DNA of 64,000 bases from Sipunculus nudus. Its lineage: Eukaryota > Annelida > Sipuncula > Golfingiida > Sipunculidae. The translations under genes were made by a program, and so were the position numbers. Shown piece by piece: positions 23,250 to 37,100 of this stretch. How positions within the stretch are numbered: the stretch's first letter is position 1; every line of letters starts with the position of its first letter. The notes under the pieces are model-generated. The model made no database searches, was not told the origin of the DNA, and saw only the letters and a program-made list of their open reading frames with translations. The stretch spans positions 22,927,019 to 22,991,018 of the forward strand of contig CM049306.1 of the NCBI GenBank assembly GCA_026874595.1, written 5' to 3'.

Positions 23250-24900
23250 ATGAATCTTGATATTATACAAGATTAGATCAAAGGCTGTGATACCTGTAGA
23301 ACACGTGCACTTCATCGAAGGCATTCAGCAATCAGTCCAGCTCACGGAACAGTACCATTTGTCATCAGTTCACCAATTTAGTTTTAGAGGATCATTTGAT
23401 GTTGAACCACTTCGACATCATCATCAGAACTTCAAACATGACAAGCAACACAATGGTGGTGGGAATATATACGTAACAGTTTCCTCGGACACTGTCCTAA
23501 CAGGATCCTTGGACACTGAACTGTCATGTGACTGAAAAATATCTGTGCATCATGATTCACAGGGCATGATTCTACAAAGATTCACAGAAACAGGGCTGGA
23601 CATAAGCCGAGAAGTAGCACTCGCCCAGAGGACAACCAGTGTAAAAAAATCACTGATCCTCACAGGAAAACCAAGTCTTCAAATTTTTTATTTATTCATT
23701 TATATACTGTCAGTTTTAAGACAGATTGAATCATTTGGTCAGATCAAAAGCAGGTATGGCCAATGTCTGAAATAAAAAGGTATATTTATATATACAGTGG
23801 AACCTCTCCTTACAGGCACCTCAGAACTAAGGGGAAATTCTATATACTGCCACTTACGGACAGTCCCTTGGAAGTAGGTTCCAAAATCTAAAACCTCCCT
23901 ACTAATGGCACCTTTCTATTGCGGGCAAAATGTCTGGTTTGTTCAGTGTCTGTAATTCAGAGGTTCCACTGTATATATATATATTTTCATTGACATCATA
24001 CAGTAACCATACAAAAGAAATAATATACTTTGGACACAAAACATCCAAGAGTATTGACCAGTGGTTTGTGGAGTCACTGAGAACTGTAATATATTTTAAC
24101 AGTGAGCAGTAACACCTCAACTTTGTGTTTATACTTATTACTGTCTTCACAAACATCTCACCAACAGTCCTTCCAGCTCCACCAAAAGCAGTCCACTAAT
24201 AAACTAAGCTGATTGCCATGTAGGTTTAAAATAAAATTCTGGCTCATAAAGAAAAAGTGGTCATAGCGAGGTCGAGTTGGTCATGTTTGTGAAATGATCA
24301 TGTATTCAGGTTTAAGTTTATACTTAATATACTGTATGTCAAGCATATAAATGATACTGTATATACTGTATATTATAATTTAACAATAAAAGCATATTTT
24401 CACAGTATATTCACATTGCTTCATGTGAAGATTTTATATTATGCACATGGTACAAGTGGGACTGTTTAAACATACTGTGAATAGCTACCATATAATATTA
24501 TACTTTTTAACGATTTGTTACATAACAGACATGACAGCTTAGACACAGACACCTAACAGAACAACACTGGGCAGCAGTGGTGTTCCTGTCTCAGTAGACT
24601 GCTATGCCAGTCCTGGCCCAATCATCCCAGCCCAGTGAAATAATTTATACTGCAGAGGACTGAAATGATAAGTCAGGTGTATTTATGAATGATGTAATTG
24701 TGTGCTTTGGTTTGCAGATTCATTTAATTAGGTTTAGCTAGCAAATTATGTTTGGCTTTTGGTGGTGATAATATTGCCAAAGTAACAATCATTTACATAT
24801 CAGTCAACTGGAATTGCCTAATTTTGACTTGTAATTATTAAATAAATCTGAATTTATGTGACCAAATCTGGCATGTCTGTTTTTTTTTTCTTTTATATCA
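23250..24900 (+). promoter_or_regulatory. Presumed KIF20B-like 3' UTR with candidate AATAAA signals
   Basis: AATAAA occurs at 23771-23776, 24385-24390 and 24841-24846; the last is followed by a T-rich tract. Which is used cannot be told from sequence. A MITE lies inside the interval. Confidence 0.35.
23795..23971 (+). mobile_element. Pogo/Tigger-like MITE, 177 bp
   Basis: Ends CAGTGGAACCTCTCC and (inverse) CAGTGGAACCTCTGAA, flanked on both sides by TA within TATATA runs. CAGTGGAACCTC ends with TA target duplications are typical of Tc1/mariner-superfamily pogo elements. No coding content. Confidence 0.8.
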
Positions 24901-25062
24901 TAACTCCTGTTCCTGCCTTTTTACTCATGAATGTATTCATTAACCCTGTGCAAAGTGGTCATTGTTTTATCTACAAGACATCTGAACAGAGGTTTCATGT
25001 GAAATGTACCTCATTGGTGTGAAGATTTCAAAATGATTAAATTTGGTGTAATCAAAGCATAG

Positions 25063-25320
25063 GCAGATCCAGAGGAGGGGCACATGCCCCCCTCCCTTTA
25101 GCTTTCCAAATTTTTATTTTTTGGTGCTGCCTTGCATGCTTTGTACATCCCTCTCAGTCAAATAGTATTGCATCCATAAATGTGGCATTATTTGCTTGAA
25201 AAGTTTGATGTTCCTATTTATAGAGATGCTGAGCAAAGTAAGGGTTAAAGTTTTGTCTTACCCTGGCCTTGTGCCCCCCGTATAGCAAAATCCTTGATCC
25301 ACCACTGTCCAGCACTTGAT
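25063..25320 (+). mobile_element. Decayed GGATCC-TIR MITE-like fragment
   Basis: AGGCAGATCCAGAGGAGGGG at the left, and TTGATCCACCACTG at the right, echo the ends of the three MITEs at 51553, 52765 and 58952. Target duplications are not clear, so it is an older or unrelated copy. Confidence 0.4.
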
Positions 25321-25773
25321 TTGTGTTTTATGGATTTAACAGTATTCAAATATCAGCCAAGCTCATCTCCTGTCAATACTTTAGTGCCAGTCACACAGGC
25401 AGTCTAGAGCCCACATCAGTTTCAGTACAAAAACTTTTGCAACTAACAGAAGAATCTAAACTTTTCCCTTTTTTTACACCTATTTACAAATAAAATGCCA
25501 GTCCAACCACTAGACAAATATCATCTATCATGTTTCTAAATGATTTTGGTAATTTCCCCAGCAAACAAGCATTTCTACTACAAATTCTGCGCCTGCTTTG
25601 CCTATACAGGCCACAGGAAGCATTGATGGTCACCAACCAACTAGAATATCAGCAGAAGCTGACAAAAGCCCTAAGCCAAAAGAACAGTGTTTAAAGGTGG
25701 TAACAGTAACAAGTACTAAATATCTGTTCTCACATGGATGTATATCTGTACATGTCTCAGTTATAAATTTAAA

Positions 25774-26676
25774 ATGGAGAGGTATGTATCATGATTTATA
25801 ACAATCCACCAAATGCTTCCTGAAAAATAAGCTTCTAGGTTTTATTCTATTATAAGCTGTGTGACCTTGAAAAGTAGGTCAAGGTCACCCATCTTCGAAC
25901 TTGACCGAGATTTTGTCGATATACATCTACACCAAAGAAATAAAATTCCTATTGTGAATCCTTATAGAGATATCCCGCTCACAAGGCCAAAGTTGAAATA
26001 TCCAAGAAAAATTCATTAAAAATCAGAAATTGTAGGTGGCGCCCCCAAACTTGTGCAGCAGTTACAGACCATCAGTCCCTATAATCATAGTAAGTATTGT
26101 GAAAATCCACCCAATGGTTCCTGAGAAATAAGCTTCTAAATGTTTTTTCTATAATCAGCTCTAAAACGTTGAAAATTAGGTCAAGGTCACCCATCTTCGA
26201 ACTTGACTGAGATTTTGTAAATATACATCTTCATCGAAAAAATAAAATTCCTACGGTGAATCGTTTTAGAGAAATCCTGCTCACAAGCCTAAAGTTGAAA
26301 AATCCGATAAAAATTCATTAAAAATCAGAAATTGTAGGTGGTGCCACCAAACTTGTGTAGCAGGTACAGACTATCAGTCCCAATAATCATAGTAAGTTTT
26401 GTGAAAATCCACCGAAAGGTTCCTGAGAAATAAGCATCCAAGTGTTTTTCTATGATCAGCTCTAAAATGTAGAAAAATAGGTCAAGGTCACCCATCTTTG
26501 AACTTGACCGAGATTTTGTCGATATACATCTTTACCGAGGAAATACAATTCTGACAGTGAATCCTTTTCCAGATATCCCGCTCACAAGGTAAAAGTTAAC
26601 GGACGCCGGACGGACAGACGGACGGACAGCTTGGGTGACGACAATAGCCCATCAGCCTAAGGGCTGAGGGCTAAAA
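25774..26676 (+). mobile_element. Tandem-core repeat element, 300-bp-unit family
   Basis: Core units are marked by TAGGTCAAGGTCACCCATCTT at about 25877, 26179 and 26480. The right end carries ACGGACGCCGGACGGACAG, then GCCCATCAGCCTAAGGGCTGAGGGCTAA, which can fold. The copy at 6813-7697 is inverted relative to this one. The left edge is uncertain. Confidence 0.65.
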
Positions 26677-28076
26677 AGGATTTACTCCGTTATATTTTCA
26701 CATTTTGCATTAATTTGTCAGTCTAAATACATTACTGCCCATTTAAACAGAAAACATTGTGATACCAGTACAATGGACAGCCACAGCAGTGCAGTTTTCA
26801 GTATGACTGCGATCACAACTTTAGCAGGTCTTAACAGTCTGATCTGGATGCACCAGAGAGGTACATCAACAGCTACATTATTGAGAAGAATGTTGCAGCT
26901 GGACTGGCTATACAGGTATCACAGCACCATAAAAACAATCATTAAAACAAACAAAATTCATCACAAAATGAAAATTTATTCTTTCTTAGCATACATTAAT
27001 ATTTACATATATAACAGGTCCTGGTACATAGTATCACCAAGAAAACATCATTCATCTGAAGTCACTCCTAACACAGAAAGCTTCTAGCCACCACCTCCGA
27101 GAATTTATTGTACTGGCCCTTATTAACAGACTAACTGGACACAAATGACTAAAAATCCCATGGATGAGATAATAAAAAGTACATTGAAGGCAAGGATTTT
27201 AGTCCAAATTGAAATGAGCAAGAATCCTGCCATCTCAGATTAAAAATTTCATGATCAGTTCTTCAGTGATTGTAACAATGCTATCTTATGGCTACACGTC
27301 TTTGTGTTCCACATAAATAAATAAAAAGAAAACAAATATACAAAATAAACATGTAATTGTAAGACATCTGAAGTGAGTGATGATAAGTACTGTATTAATT
27401 TTCTGAGAATAAATCCAATCTTTCCCCACCTCCCCTCCCCCCCCCCCCCCCCCCCCTCAAAGAAACAACTGAACTGTCAGCAGCAACGATGTATTTTTGA
27501 GCTTCACAGTCAGCGGGATTACCTAAGGAACAGACTTGTATTTTCTCTAAACCAGGGACTGGCTATGCATTTTTAGAAGCATTCCTTGAAAAATAAAAAC
27601 AATTCATTTTAAATCAAAACGAAAGTTGTTTTCAATTCATACAATACCCATTCAACCTGACATTGTTCTTTCTAATTGTAAATATATTGAATAAATTTTT
27701 TTTTCATATATTTTTATATCATTAGTAGTTTTCCTTGACACATGGAAAAAAAAAAAAAAAGTTTTTAAGACATCATCATGCCCTTTAATTTAGACCACCT
27801 GGCCTGCTTTTACCAGCCTCTTAAAATAGTGCACTTTTTTAATTACCATTTTTTAATAATATTAAAATATGTGAAAATGTTATCAATATATAAATAATCA
27901 GAAAGAACACTGTAATAGGTTTCAAATGATACATACATTCTGGGTTTAACATACGTTTTAAATTACTTTTATAGACTGATTTTAAGTGAAGGTGTTTTGG
28001 CCTGGGATGCTACTGCAAGTTTAGGTACTATTTCTTTTCCTGTTGACCACATGTTAAGGTGGTGGCTGAGCCTGTG
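26677..28076. other. Tail-to-tail intergenic DNA / HMG20-like 3' UTR
   Basis: Minus-strand AATAAA candidates lie at 27104-27109 and 26975-26980 (TTTATT on plus). A run of about 22 C occurs at 27436-27457. Nothing coding is seen. Confidence 0.4.
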
Positions 28077-28196
28077 CTAGAAGTTGATGACACCAAATAG
28101 AGTGGGCACCATTTTCAGAGCGTCTATCTGTGTGCTGAGTGCAGATCCAAATGCCTTCATCTGTTCAACATCTTCCTCCATCTTCTCTTGTACTTG
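28077..28196 (-). CDS. HMG20-like terminal exon with stop
   Basis: From TTTGCAG|CAAGTA at 28196 to TAG at 28077-28079. Encodes QVQEKMEEDVEQMKAFG and ends TLFGVINF. Phase 0 matches the preceding exon only if the first (5'-most) donor of the tandem array at 36652 is used. Confidence 0.75.
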   Translation of the reverse strand, partial: QVQEKMEEDVEQMKAFGSALSTQIDALKMVPTLFGVINF

Positions 28197-31100
28197 CTGC
28201 AAAGATAAATAAAACAGTTAATTTATTGTACTGTTTATCACCATGCATGATGATACAAGACTGAAACATTGTTCATTCTTTAAGACAATGAAGAGATAAA
28301 GCGTCACATTCTTAATGTTAAAAGGTATTTGGTTACTTGCGACAATATGTATTATATTCTGCTATCAGAAAAGAAACCATAAATAAATATAATAAAATTT
28401 GAATTTATGCCTGCAAGAAAATTAGCTTATAATCTTGATCGCATAATTGTGTATCACATCATGTGTCATATCATGAGTGAATTTTTACTATATCTATCAT
28501 AACCTAAGAAAATGGATCACTGCAGCCCTGGTGATCAGTAGATATGGGGCTCTTTCACCTCTAAAACAAGCGCCACTCTATTACAGGCAACAACCCAGAT
28601 CCCACAGGTATTTCTGTTTTAATAAATTCCATGATATTTACAAATTTTTAACTAGAACAATACTGACAGGTCAGGAAGGGCCCCGCTAAAGACCCATAGA
28701 CTACTAGTGTGGGTTGAGTGTTGCTTGGAAAATTATAATAAAAGACCTGATTACATGCAGAGACACAGGAAAACTGACCCAAAACAGTATTTAAACACTG
28801 AAGCAAGATGGAAAGACTGGCATAAAAAGTTTGACTTAAAATGCATTCACAACTTTTTCGAAATATGAATCCTGAGACTTTGACCTCTGACCTCACCATC
28901 CCAAAATCAATAGGGTTCTTGCTTTTTTGTGGGCCATATATATATGAAGTTTGAAATCCATATGTGAATAAAAAAAATGTGAATGGAGTTATCATCCGGA
29001 AAAGAATTTGTTGATGGGGGGACAGACAGACGGACAGGGTGATTACTATAGGGCACTATAGAAAGGGGGCATTATTATTCATGGAATAATAATTTATATA
29101 AATGGAGGTGCTTTACAAGTAATAATTTAAAAACAAATGACCCATGGGTCATGACGCTCAGCTGACTGGGAAGAGATTCGCAAAAGGATATTTTATCATC
29201 TGAATGGTAGTATATACCCATTCATCTGAAGCATCAAACAGATTAACTAACAGGCCAAAATTGTGTCTGTATTGATATATCTCAAAAATAGAGAAAAAAT
29301 GCGTAAAAAATACAAGTGGCTCCACCAGTCTGCAGAAACTAATAAAAAGACTTAATGGTCAATATGCATGCAAAGAATCATGGTGATCTCTGCATTAGTT
29401 GTTACAACTTGTGCCATGTAAACAGATGACAGCATCCTTAAAGGTCTCAATAATAGAGAAAAAAATTCGAAAAATTGAATAAAATATAGGTGGAACCACC
29501 AGTCTGCAGAAACTGATGAAACACTCCATAAACAATATCCATCCAAAGAATCATGGTGATCTCTGCATTAGTTGTTCAGATACTTCAGCTTTTGTATCAA
29601 ATTGTTCATTATTCTTAGTCCTATAGCTTGAAGGATATGGGAAACAGGGACCTAATTTCAGGTTACCATAGACACTTTTCATGGGCCTCCTTGCATGACA
29701 AGAATGCAGATTCTAGGTCCAGTTGTTATGATTTGTACCCTGTTGACAGATAACCACATCTTTAAAGGTCTCAAAAATAGACAAAAAAAATTGTAAAAAT
29801 TTGAAAAAATATAGGTGGCGCACCCAGTCTGTAGAAACTGATGGAACACCTCATGATCAATATGTATGCCAAAAATCATGACCATCAGTATTGTAGTTAT
29901 TGAGATAATGCAGTTTTTGTGTCAAATTTTTCATTATTCTTAGGGATACTTCAGAGTCCTATAGCTTAAAGGATATGGGTAACAGAGACCTAATTTCATT
30001 TTCCATGGAGACTTTTCATGGATCTCCCTGTGTGTCAAGAATGAAGATTCTAGGTCAAGTCCATACAAGTTGTGCCCTGTTAACAGATGTTCATAACTTT
30101 TAAGGTCGCAAAAGTAGAGAAAAAATTTGTAAAAAAACCCTAACAAATATACATGGTGCCATCAGTCTGCAGAAACTGATGAAACATTCCATCTTCAATA
30201 TTCATGCAAACAATAATTGAGATCTCTGCATTAGTTGTTCAGATACTTCAGCTTTTGTATCAAATTTTCCATTATTCTGAGCTGTACTTTGGAGTGCCAT
30301 TGCTCAAAGGATATGGGTAACAGATACCTAATTTCAGGTTTCCATGGAGACTTTTCATGGGTCTCCCCGTGTGTCAAGAATGAAGATTCTAGGTTCAGTC
30401 GTTAAGATTTGTACCCTATTGACAGATAACTACATCCTTAAAGGTCTCATAAATAGAGAAAACAAGGGACCCATGGGTCACGGCGCTCAGCTGATCGTGA
30501 TTGGACTATAAATGTTTCTCAACTGTGATACTATATCTAGTTGATAAAGCTTATGAATATCATGTACATGTTGGGCTATTATAAAGGAATGTAATGTAAT
30601 ATGTGAGTAAATGATCAATGAAATTACCTGACTGATGGATTAATAGAGTCAAATAAAGTGGTTTATTTTTTATTTATTTAGGAGGGGTTGAAAATTGTGA
30701 TATATTTGAGCAAATATGAATGCAATGACAGCAGTAATAAGCAGTAGTAGAATGATGATAAGGCTATTTGTTGAAGGATCTAAAGTGTATGGTAGTCTGC
30801 AAGCGTTCAATTTGACAGATATGATGTTATGATTAACTATGCTGATGAAGTGATTTATGAATATGTGACTGTATGACACAATATCTCTTTAGTCTTGACA
30901 AGGTACATTATTGTGATGCCCACTATGTCTACATATTACACAATATTGACAATTTCTGGCATGTACATAGGTTCCTATGGACGAATAGTTATACAAAATA
31001 TTAAAGTATGAATATATCTGATTCATCTTGTTCTTGCTTACTGAGGCTGACTTTGGGATGGGGTTTTGGAGAAGGGAAAAGTGAGGGCAGCATGAAGGTG

Positions 31101-34100
31101 GATGTAGAAATATTCTATTGTAATGTTTTTCATTTATATAAGAATATGAAAAGCTAAGAGAAAAGGGGCCCTCCTACTTGGTTATAGTAAAGTTCTAAAT
31201 ATATGATTGCAAACTAATACTCTGACAAGACTGTCATGAAGAAAAACAGTAAAAGTTTTGAGATACTGTGTTGCATACGAAAATTTACAGATGGACAGGC
31301 AAGTGGACAGAATGGACTAATACCTTTATTTCACTTTCAAGAGAATAATGCATTTAAGTTTATATATAATCCTATTTTTTAAGCAGATCCACTTTTTCCA
31401 TTAAGAAGTTTTTATCTGAATCATTTTTTTATTTACAGGTTTATAAATTTTTAATTAAAAAACCTGAAAATATAAGTTAAAATATTAGAATTGTTGCAAA
31501 AGTTGCAATCATTATATATACAGAGTAAAAAACATTGGGTCATATTATGCATACACATATATTTTATTATTTTTAAATCATAAATGTTTAAACTGATTTT
31601 AAAAGAAAATAATGGCACAACATGGCATCTACAAGAATATTCCTTGAATCACTATTAAAAAGTTTTGCATTTTGGAGTTTTCAGGACATGCTTAATTTTA
31701 TTCACCAAAATAAAATAAAAGTAAATTTGATAAAATAAAACATCTTTTCAAATAAAGTATACACACTGTTGGTTGAATGAGGGACAAACAATATCATTGT
31801 GCTAATTACTATCCCAGTTTTAATTAATTACTGGAATTAATAGTCAATTTCACACCTGGTGAAGTTTTTACTCTTCTGAAGTAAGGAATTACTTATCTCA
31901 TGAACATCCACACTTTCACAGCAATACACCACTTTGTGTACACAATTAAATGTACACTTTAATCATTGTAACCCTGGTGGTTCAATACAAAATCTAAAAT
32001 GTAGCATGTCCAAGAATAAAATAAAATACAGAAAAATTATAACATTCATCTAGTTTATGCACCAGCTGGGGGGGGGATGAGTGCAGGGTGAGGGGAAGCC
32101 TGCTAGTAGTGGCCAAGCTGGGCCAAGGTAAGCTGCCTGGGGTGGGTTACATAATGCAAGTGAAGGCTGTACTACTAGGTGGGCTAGATGTAAACAACAC
32201 TTGACATGGTGTATGAAAACATGAATAAAAGCTATTCATTCCAATCAATTTCTATTGAAAGTTTAGATTTTAAAAGATTAAATCCTTATGCATATATGCT
32301 GGGAAAATTAAATCAACAGTGCCAAAGTTGGACAAAATTTAAGGTATTGATTTTTTATTTATGCTAATAACTTGAAAAATTTGCAAAATTCAGATCTAAT
32401 TTTGGGTAAACAATTGAATCTTGATTAAATAAAGTTATATTCCTGTAAAAAGTCTCTAGGTTCAGCAATTCTCATGTAAGTATATATATTTCCTGATTTT
32501 TAAAAAAATTGCATTATGTTTTGGCCCATAACTTCAAAATAATACCCAATACTGACCTAATTTTTGGTATGTTCATAGAAAATGTATAAAAGAATGTGAA
32601 TACTAAATACGATCAAAAACAGATCAGTGGTTTTGATATTAGGCAGCCTTGAAGTGTAACAATGGCTTTTTTTTATGGAAAACTGAGTTTTTTTCCTAAT
32701 GTCCCAATGAGTCCTAATGAGTCCTAATTAAGTCCTAATGACCCAATTTTCGGTATGGTAGGAGATTTTGGGGATATCTAAAATTATGTCAACAGCCTGG
32801 GGAGCATAGAGATGTGCACTGAATGACCTACAGTCATCAAAGTGGACTGCTTGACAATGTAAGGGAATACAACAAGAGCCTCCAAAAAAATTCAATAACT
32901 AGCCTAATTTTGCAGCTTTTATTTTCAAATTTCAGATTTTAACAGATTAAATCCTTATGTATACATGAAAATTAAATTCACAGTACTTACAGGAAAAAAA
33001 CGTGCCATGGCCAAAATTGGGCAAAATTTAAGGTACCAATTTTATATTTTTGCCAATATTTAAAAAAATTTAACAAATTTTGATCTAATTTTTGGTATAC
33101 AATTAAATTTTGATTAATTAAAGTTGTATTACTGGAAAAAAGTCCCTACCTTTAACACTTTTGGTCTTAAGTGACCAAATATCTTCTTGATTTTTTTACA
33201 AAGTCCATTATGTTTGGGCCCATAACTTTTTTAAATTTAATAATACTGACTTAATATCTGGCATGTACATAGGAACTATATAGAGGAATATTTATGGTAA
33301 ATATGAAATAAACCAGATGAGTGGTTTTGATATTAGGCAGTCCTGAAATGTGAAAATAGATTTCTAATAAAAAATTGAGGTTTTTCCTTAATATCTCAAA
33401 GGAACGAAGTCCTATTGACCCAATTTTTGGCATGGTAGGAGATTATGGGGACATCTAACTGTATGCCGAAATTCAGATTCGTAGGTGCAACGGTGTCGAA
33501 ACGTGCCAGTCTTACGGACGGACATCCAGACGGACGGACGGACGGACGGCACGACAGACGGACGGACGACGGACAATGGACCATGACTATAGCTCAGATG
33601 ACTTATAGTCAGCTGAGCTAAAAATTATAAAAATTTGAAAAAATACAGGTGGCGCTACCAGACTGCAGGAACTGATGGAACACCTTTTGATCAATATGTA
33701 TGCCAAAAATCATGACCATCAGTGTTGTAGTTATTGAGATGTTGCAGTTTTTTTTTGTCAAATTTTCCATTATTCTGGGGGGTAATTGGGAGCCCCACAC
33801 CTCAAAGGATTTGGGTAACAGAGACCTAATTTCAGGTTTCCATGGAGACTTTTCATGGGTCTCCCTGTGTGTCAAGAATAAAGATTCTAGGTCCAGTCTT
33901 TACGATTTGTGCCCTGTTAACAAATGTTCACATTTTTAAAGGTCTAAAAATAGAGAAAACAATTCGTAAAATATCGAAAAATATAGGTGGTGCCACCAGT
34001 CTGCAGAAACGGATGAAACATCTAATGATCAATATGTATTCCAAAAATTATGACCATCAGTGATGTAGTTAATGAGATTTTGAAGTTTTTTTATGAAATT

Positions 34101-37100
34101 TTTGACAAATCTGGGGGGTACTTTGGGGCCCAATAGCTCAAAGGATTTGGGTAACGGAGACCTAATTTCTAGTTTCCATGGAGACTTTTCATGGGTCTCC
34201 CTGTGTGTCAAGAATGAAGATTCTAGGTTCAGTCTTTAAGATTTGTACCCTGTTGACAGATAACTACATCCTTAAAGGTCTCATAAATAGAGAAAAAAAT
34301 TCGTAAAAAATCGAAAAATACAGGTGGCGCCACCAGTCTGCAGGAACTGATGGAACATCTCATGATCAATATGTATGCCAAAATTCATGACCATCAGTGA
34401 TGTAGTTAACGAGATATTGAAGTTTTTGTATGAAATTTTTGACTATTCTAGGGGTACTTTGGGGCCCAAAAGCTCGAAGGATATAAGTAACAGAGACCTA
34501 ATTTCTGGTTACCAAGGAGATTTTTCATCGACCTCTCAGAATGTTAAGTTACAAGATTGTAAGTCCGGCGGTTACGATTTGTGCCAGGTTAATGGACAGA
34601 CGGACGACGGACAAAGAGTGATCGCTATAGCTCAGCATGACTGAAAGTCAGCTGAGCTAATTAAACTAGAATATGGGTAGTCCCTTGTACAAGCGACTAT
34701 GTGTATCCACCAAAATCAGAGTAGAAAGGGTGCAGTGAGGCATGGATTGAGTGGCAAGGGGAAATAGAGTGAGGTGTGTTGCATATCAGCATGGATGTCT
34801 GCATAAGTCAAACCACTACTGAGATATGAGTAATTTTAGCCCATGGCAGAAAAACAGACTGACGCTGTGCAAAAATGGTTGCTGATGGCCCCTCAAATTT
34901 TGTGTATGATAAAGAGCTATAATTGATCTATACGCATGCAAATATTTGGCCAAATCGGTCAAACGGTTCCCGAGATATGAGTTTGGATGTCTGCATGAGA
35001 AACTAGAATGTAGGTGGTGCCACCTGTCATAAAATCAAGAAAGCTGTCCAGGATGTATAAACTTGCAAAATTTTAGGCAGATGTGTCAAACCACTGCCGA
35101 GATATGAGTGATTTTATCCCAAGGCAGACAAACAGATAGATGCTGTTCAAAAATTGTTGCAGGATGCGCCACCAGTTTTGGGTATGATAAAGAGCTATGT
35201 GAGATCTATACACATGCAAATTTTGGCCCAATTGATCAAACTGTTCCCTAGATATAAGCTTGGATGTCTGCAGTGTAAACTAGAATGTAGGTGGCACCAC
35301 CTGTCATAAAATCAACAAAGCTGTCCAGGATGTATAAACATGCAAAATTTTAGGCAGATATGTCAAACCACTGCCGAGATATGAGCAATTTTATCCCATG
35401 GCAGACAAATAGACGAACGCTGTGCAAAAATGGTTGCAGGTGGTGCCACCAGTTTTGCGTATGATAAAGAGCTATGTGAGATCTATACACATGCAAATTT
35501 TCAGGAAGATACATCGAACCAGTCCCGAGATATAAACATGAATGTGAATGAAGGTGGCGCCACCTGTCATAAAATCAAGAGAGCTATCCAGGATGTATAC
35601 GCATGCCGAATTTCAGGTGAATTAGTCAAACCACTGCAGAGATATGAGTGATTTTAACCCAAGGCAGACAAACAGATGGACACTGTGCAAACATGGTTGC
35701 AGGTGGTGCCACTATTTTTGTGTATGTTATAAAGCTAACCAAGGGCTACATTTGGACAAAAAATTTTTCCTGATCAGTCAAACGGTTCCCGAGATATGTG
35801 GGTTTATATGTGGAGACAGACGCACAAATGGATGCTGGGCAGAAAGGAAAGGTCAGAGCTCAAAACAAAATCGGGATGCAGCAATTCACATGTGACCCGA
35901 ACAAAATCCCGGGTTTTGTAAAATTCCACCCAGCGGTTACAGAGGAGTTCTCTGGACATCTACGCAGCGGCGGTGGCGGTTGGCTGAAAACATAGTATCC
36001 GCAAACCTCTGTTTTGGCGGATACAATGATTGGTGAAGCAATGCATGTACAGAAAACTGACAAAAAGACAGTATGGAGCAAATATGAGTCTACAATAAAC
36101 TCTTCATTAAAGACTCTTAATATAAACATTTCAAGACTTAACCTGAGAGCAACATTTCAAAGTGACTAACTCATCCAGTGAGAGAATACCACCCACCTTG
36201 GGTGTTCTATTTTTGTGATAAGGTGTGTATTTTTTTCTCTGTTCTTTTCTACTGACTGCTTAAGTTCTCACCTTGAGATGTTCTATTTTTGTTACTAGCT
36301 GTGTATGTTTTCTCTGTATTCTTTTATACTGACTGCTGAAGTTCTCTCCTTGAGATGTTCTATTTTTGTGACTAGCTATGTATTTTTCTCTTTGTTCTTT
36401 TCTACTGACTGCTGAAGTTCTCACCTTGAGATGTTCTAATTTTGTGACTAGCTGTGTATTTTTCTCTTTGTTCTTTTCTACTGACTGCTGAAGTTCTCAC
36501 CTTGAGATGTTCTATTTTTGTGACTAGCCATGTATTTTTCTCTTTGTTCTTTTCTACTGACTGCTGAAGTTCTCACCTTGAGATGTTCTATTTTTGTGAC
36601 TAGCTGTGTATTTTTCTCTTTGTTCTTTTCTACTGACTGCTGAAGTTCTCACCTTGAGATGTTCAATTTTTGTGACTAGCTGTGTATTTTTCTCTTTGTT
36701 CTTTTCAACTGACCGCTGAAGTTCTCGGATCTCACTCTCCCTTTCTGAAAGTATGAGCAATTCAGTTAAAGGGGCTATTCCATTACGTGATGTATATGAA
36801 CTAAAGATAACCACAGAGCCTTTTATATAAATAGGCCAGATCACTGATCCCACCACACCAGGCTGTTCATGTTGTTTATATCCACGTGTTTATAACACGG
36901 GGACCCACCAAAATAATCCAAGCACATCCAACAAGGATATCTGGTGGCAACTCAGACAAACCAGAGTTTTGCAAAGGGCTTTTTGCACCCAGTGACCTTT
37001 CAATTACCTCACATATGCAACCATACACCTTAGGTTACATGACTTTCACAACATTGGCACCTGTACCTTGTTTACTAACAGCTTGTAGATAAACCAGCTC

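Noticed and set aside
27373-27576. Frame with a poly-proline stretch
   Set aside because: It arises from a poly-C run in non-coding DNA.
33396-33584. Minus-strand frame with PSVRLSCRPSVRPSGCPSV repeats
   Set aside because: It is the translation of the (GACG)n-rich arm of element C.
30472-33620. Element C as an autonomous transposon
   Set aside because: I found no reading frame for a transposase, Rep or helicase in the 3.1 kb.
35430-35995. Plus-strand frames that look like small proteins
   Set aside because: They lie in tandem-core repeat units and are not conserved between units.
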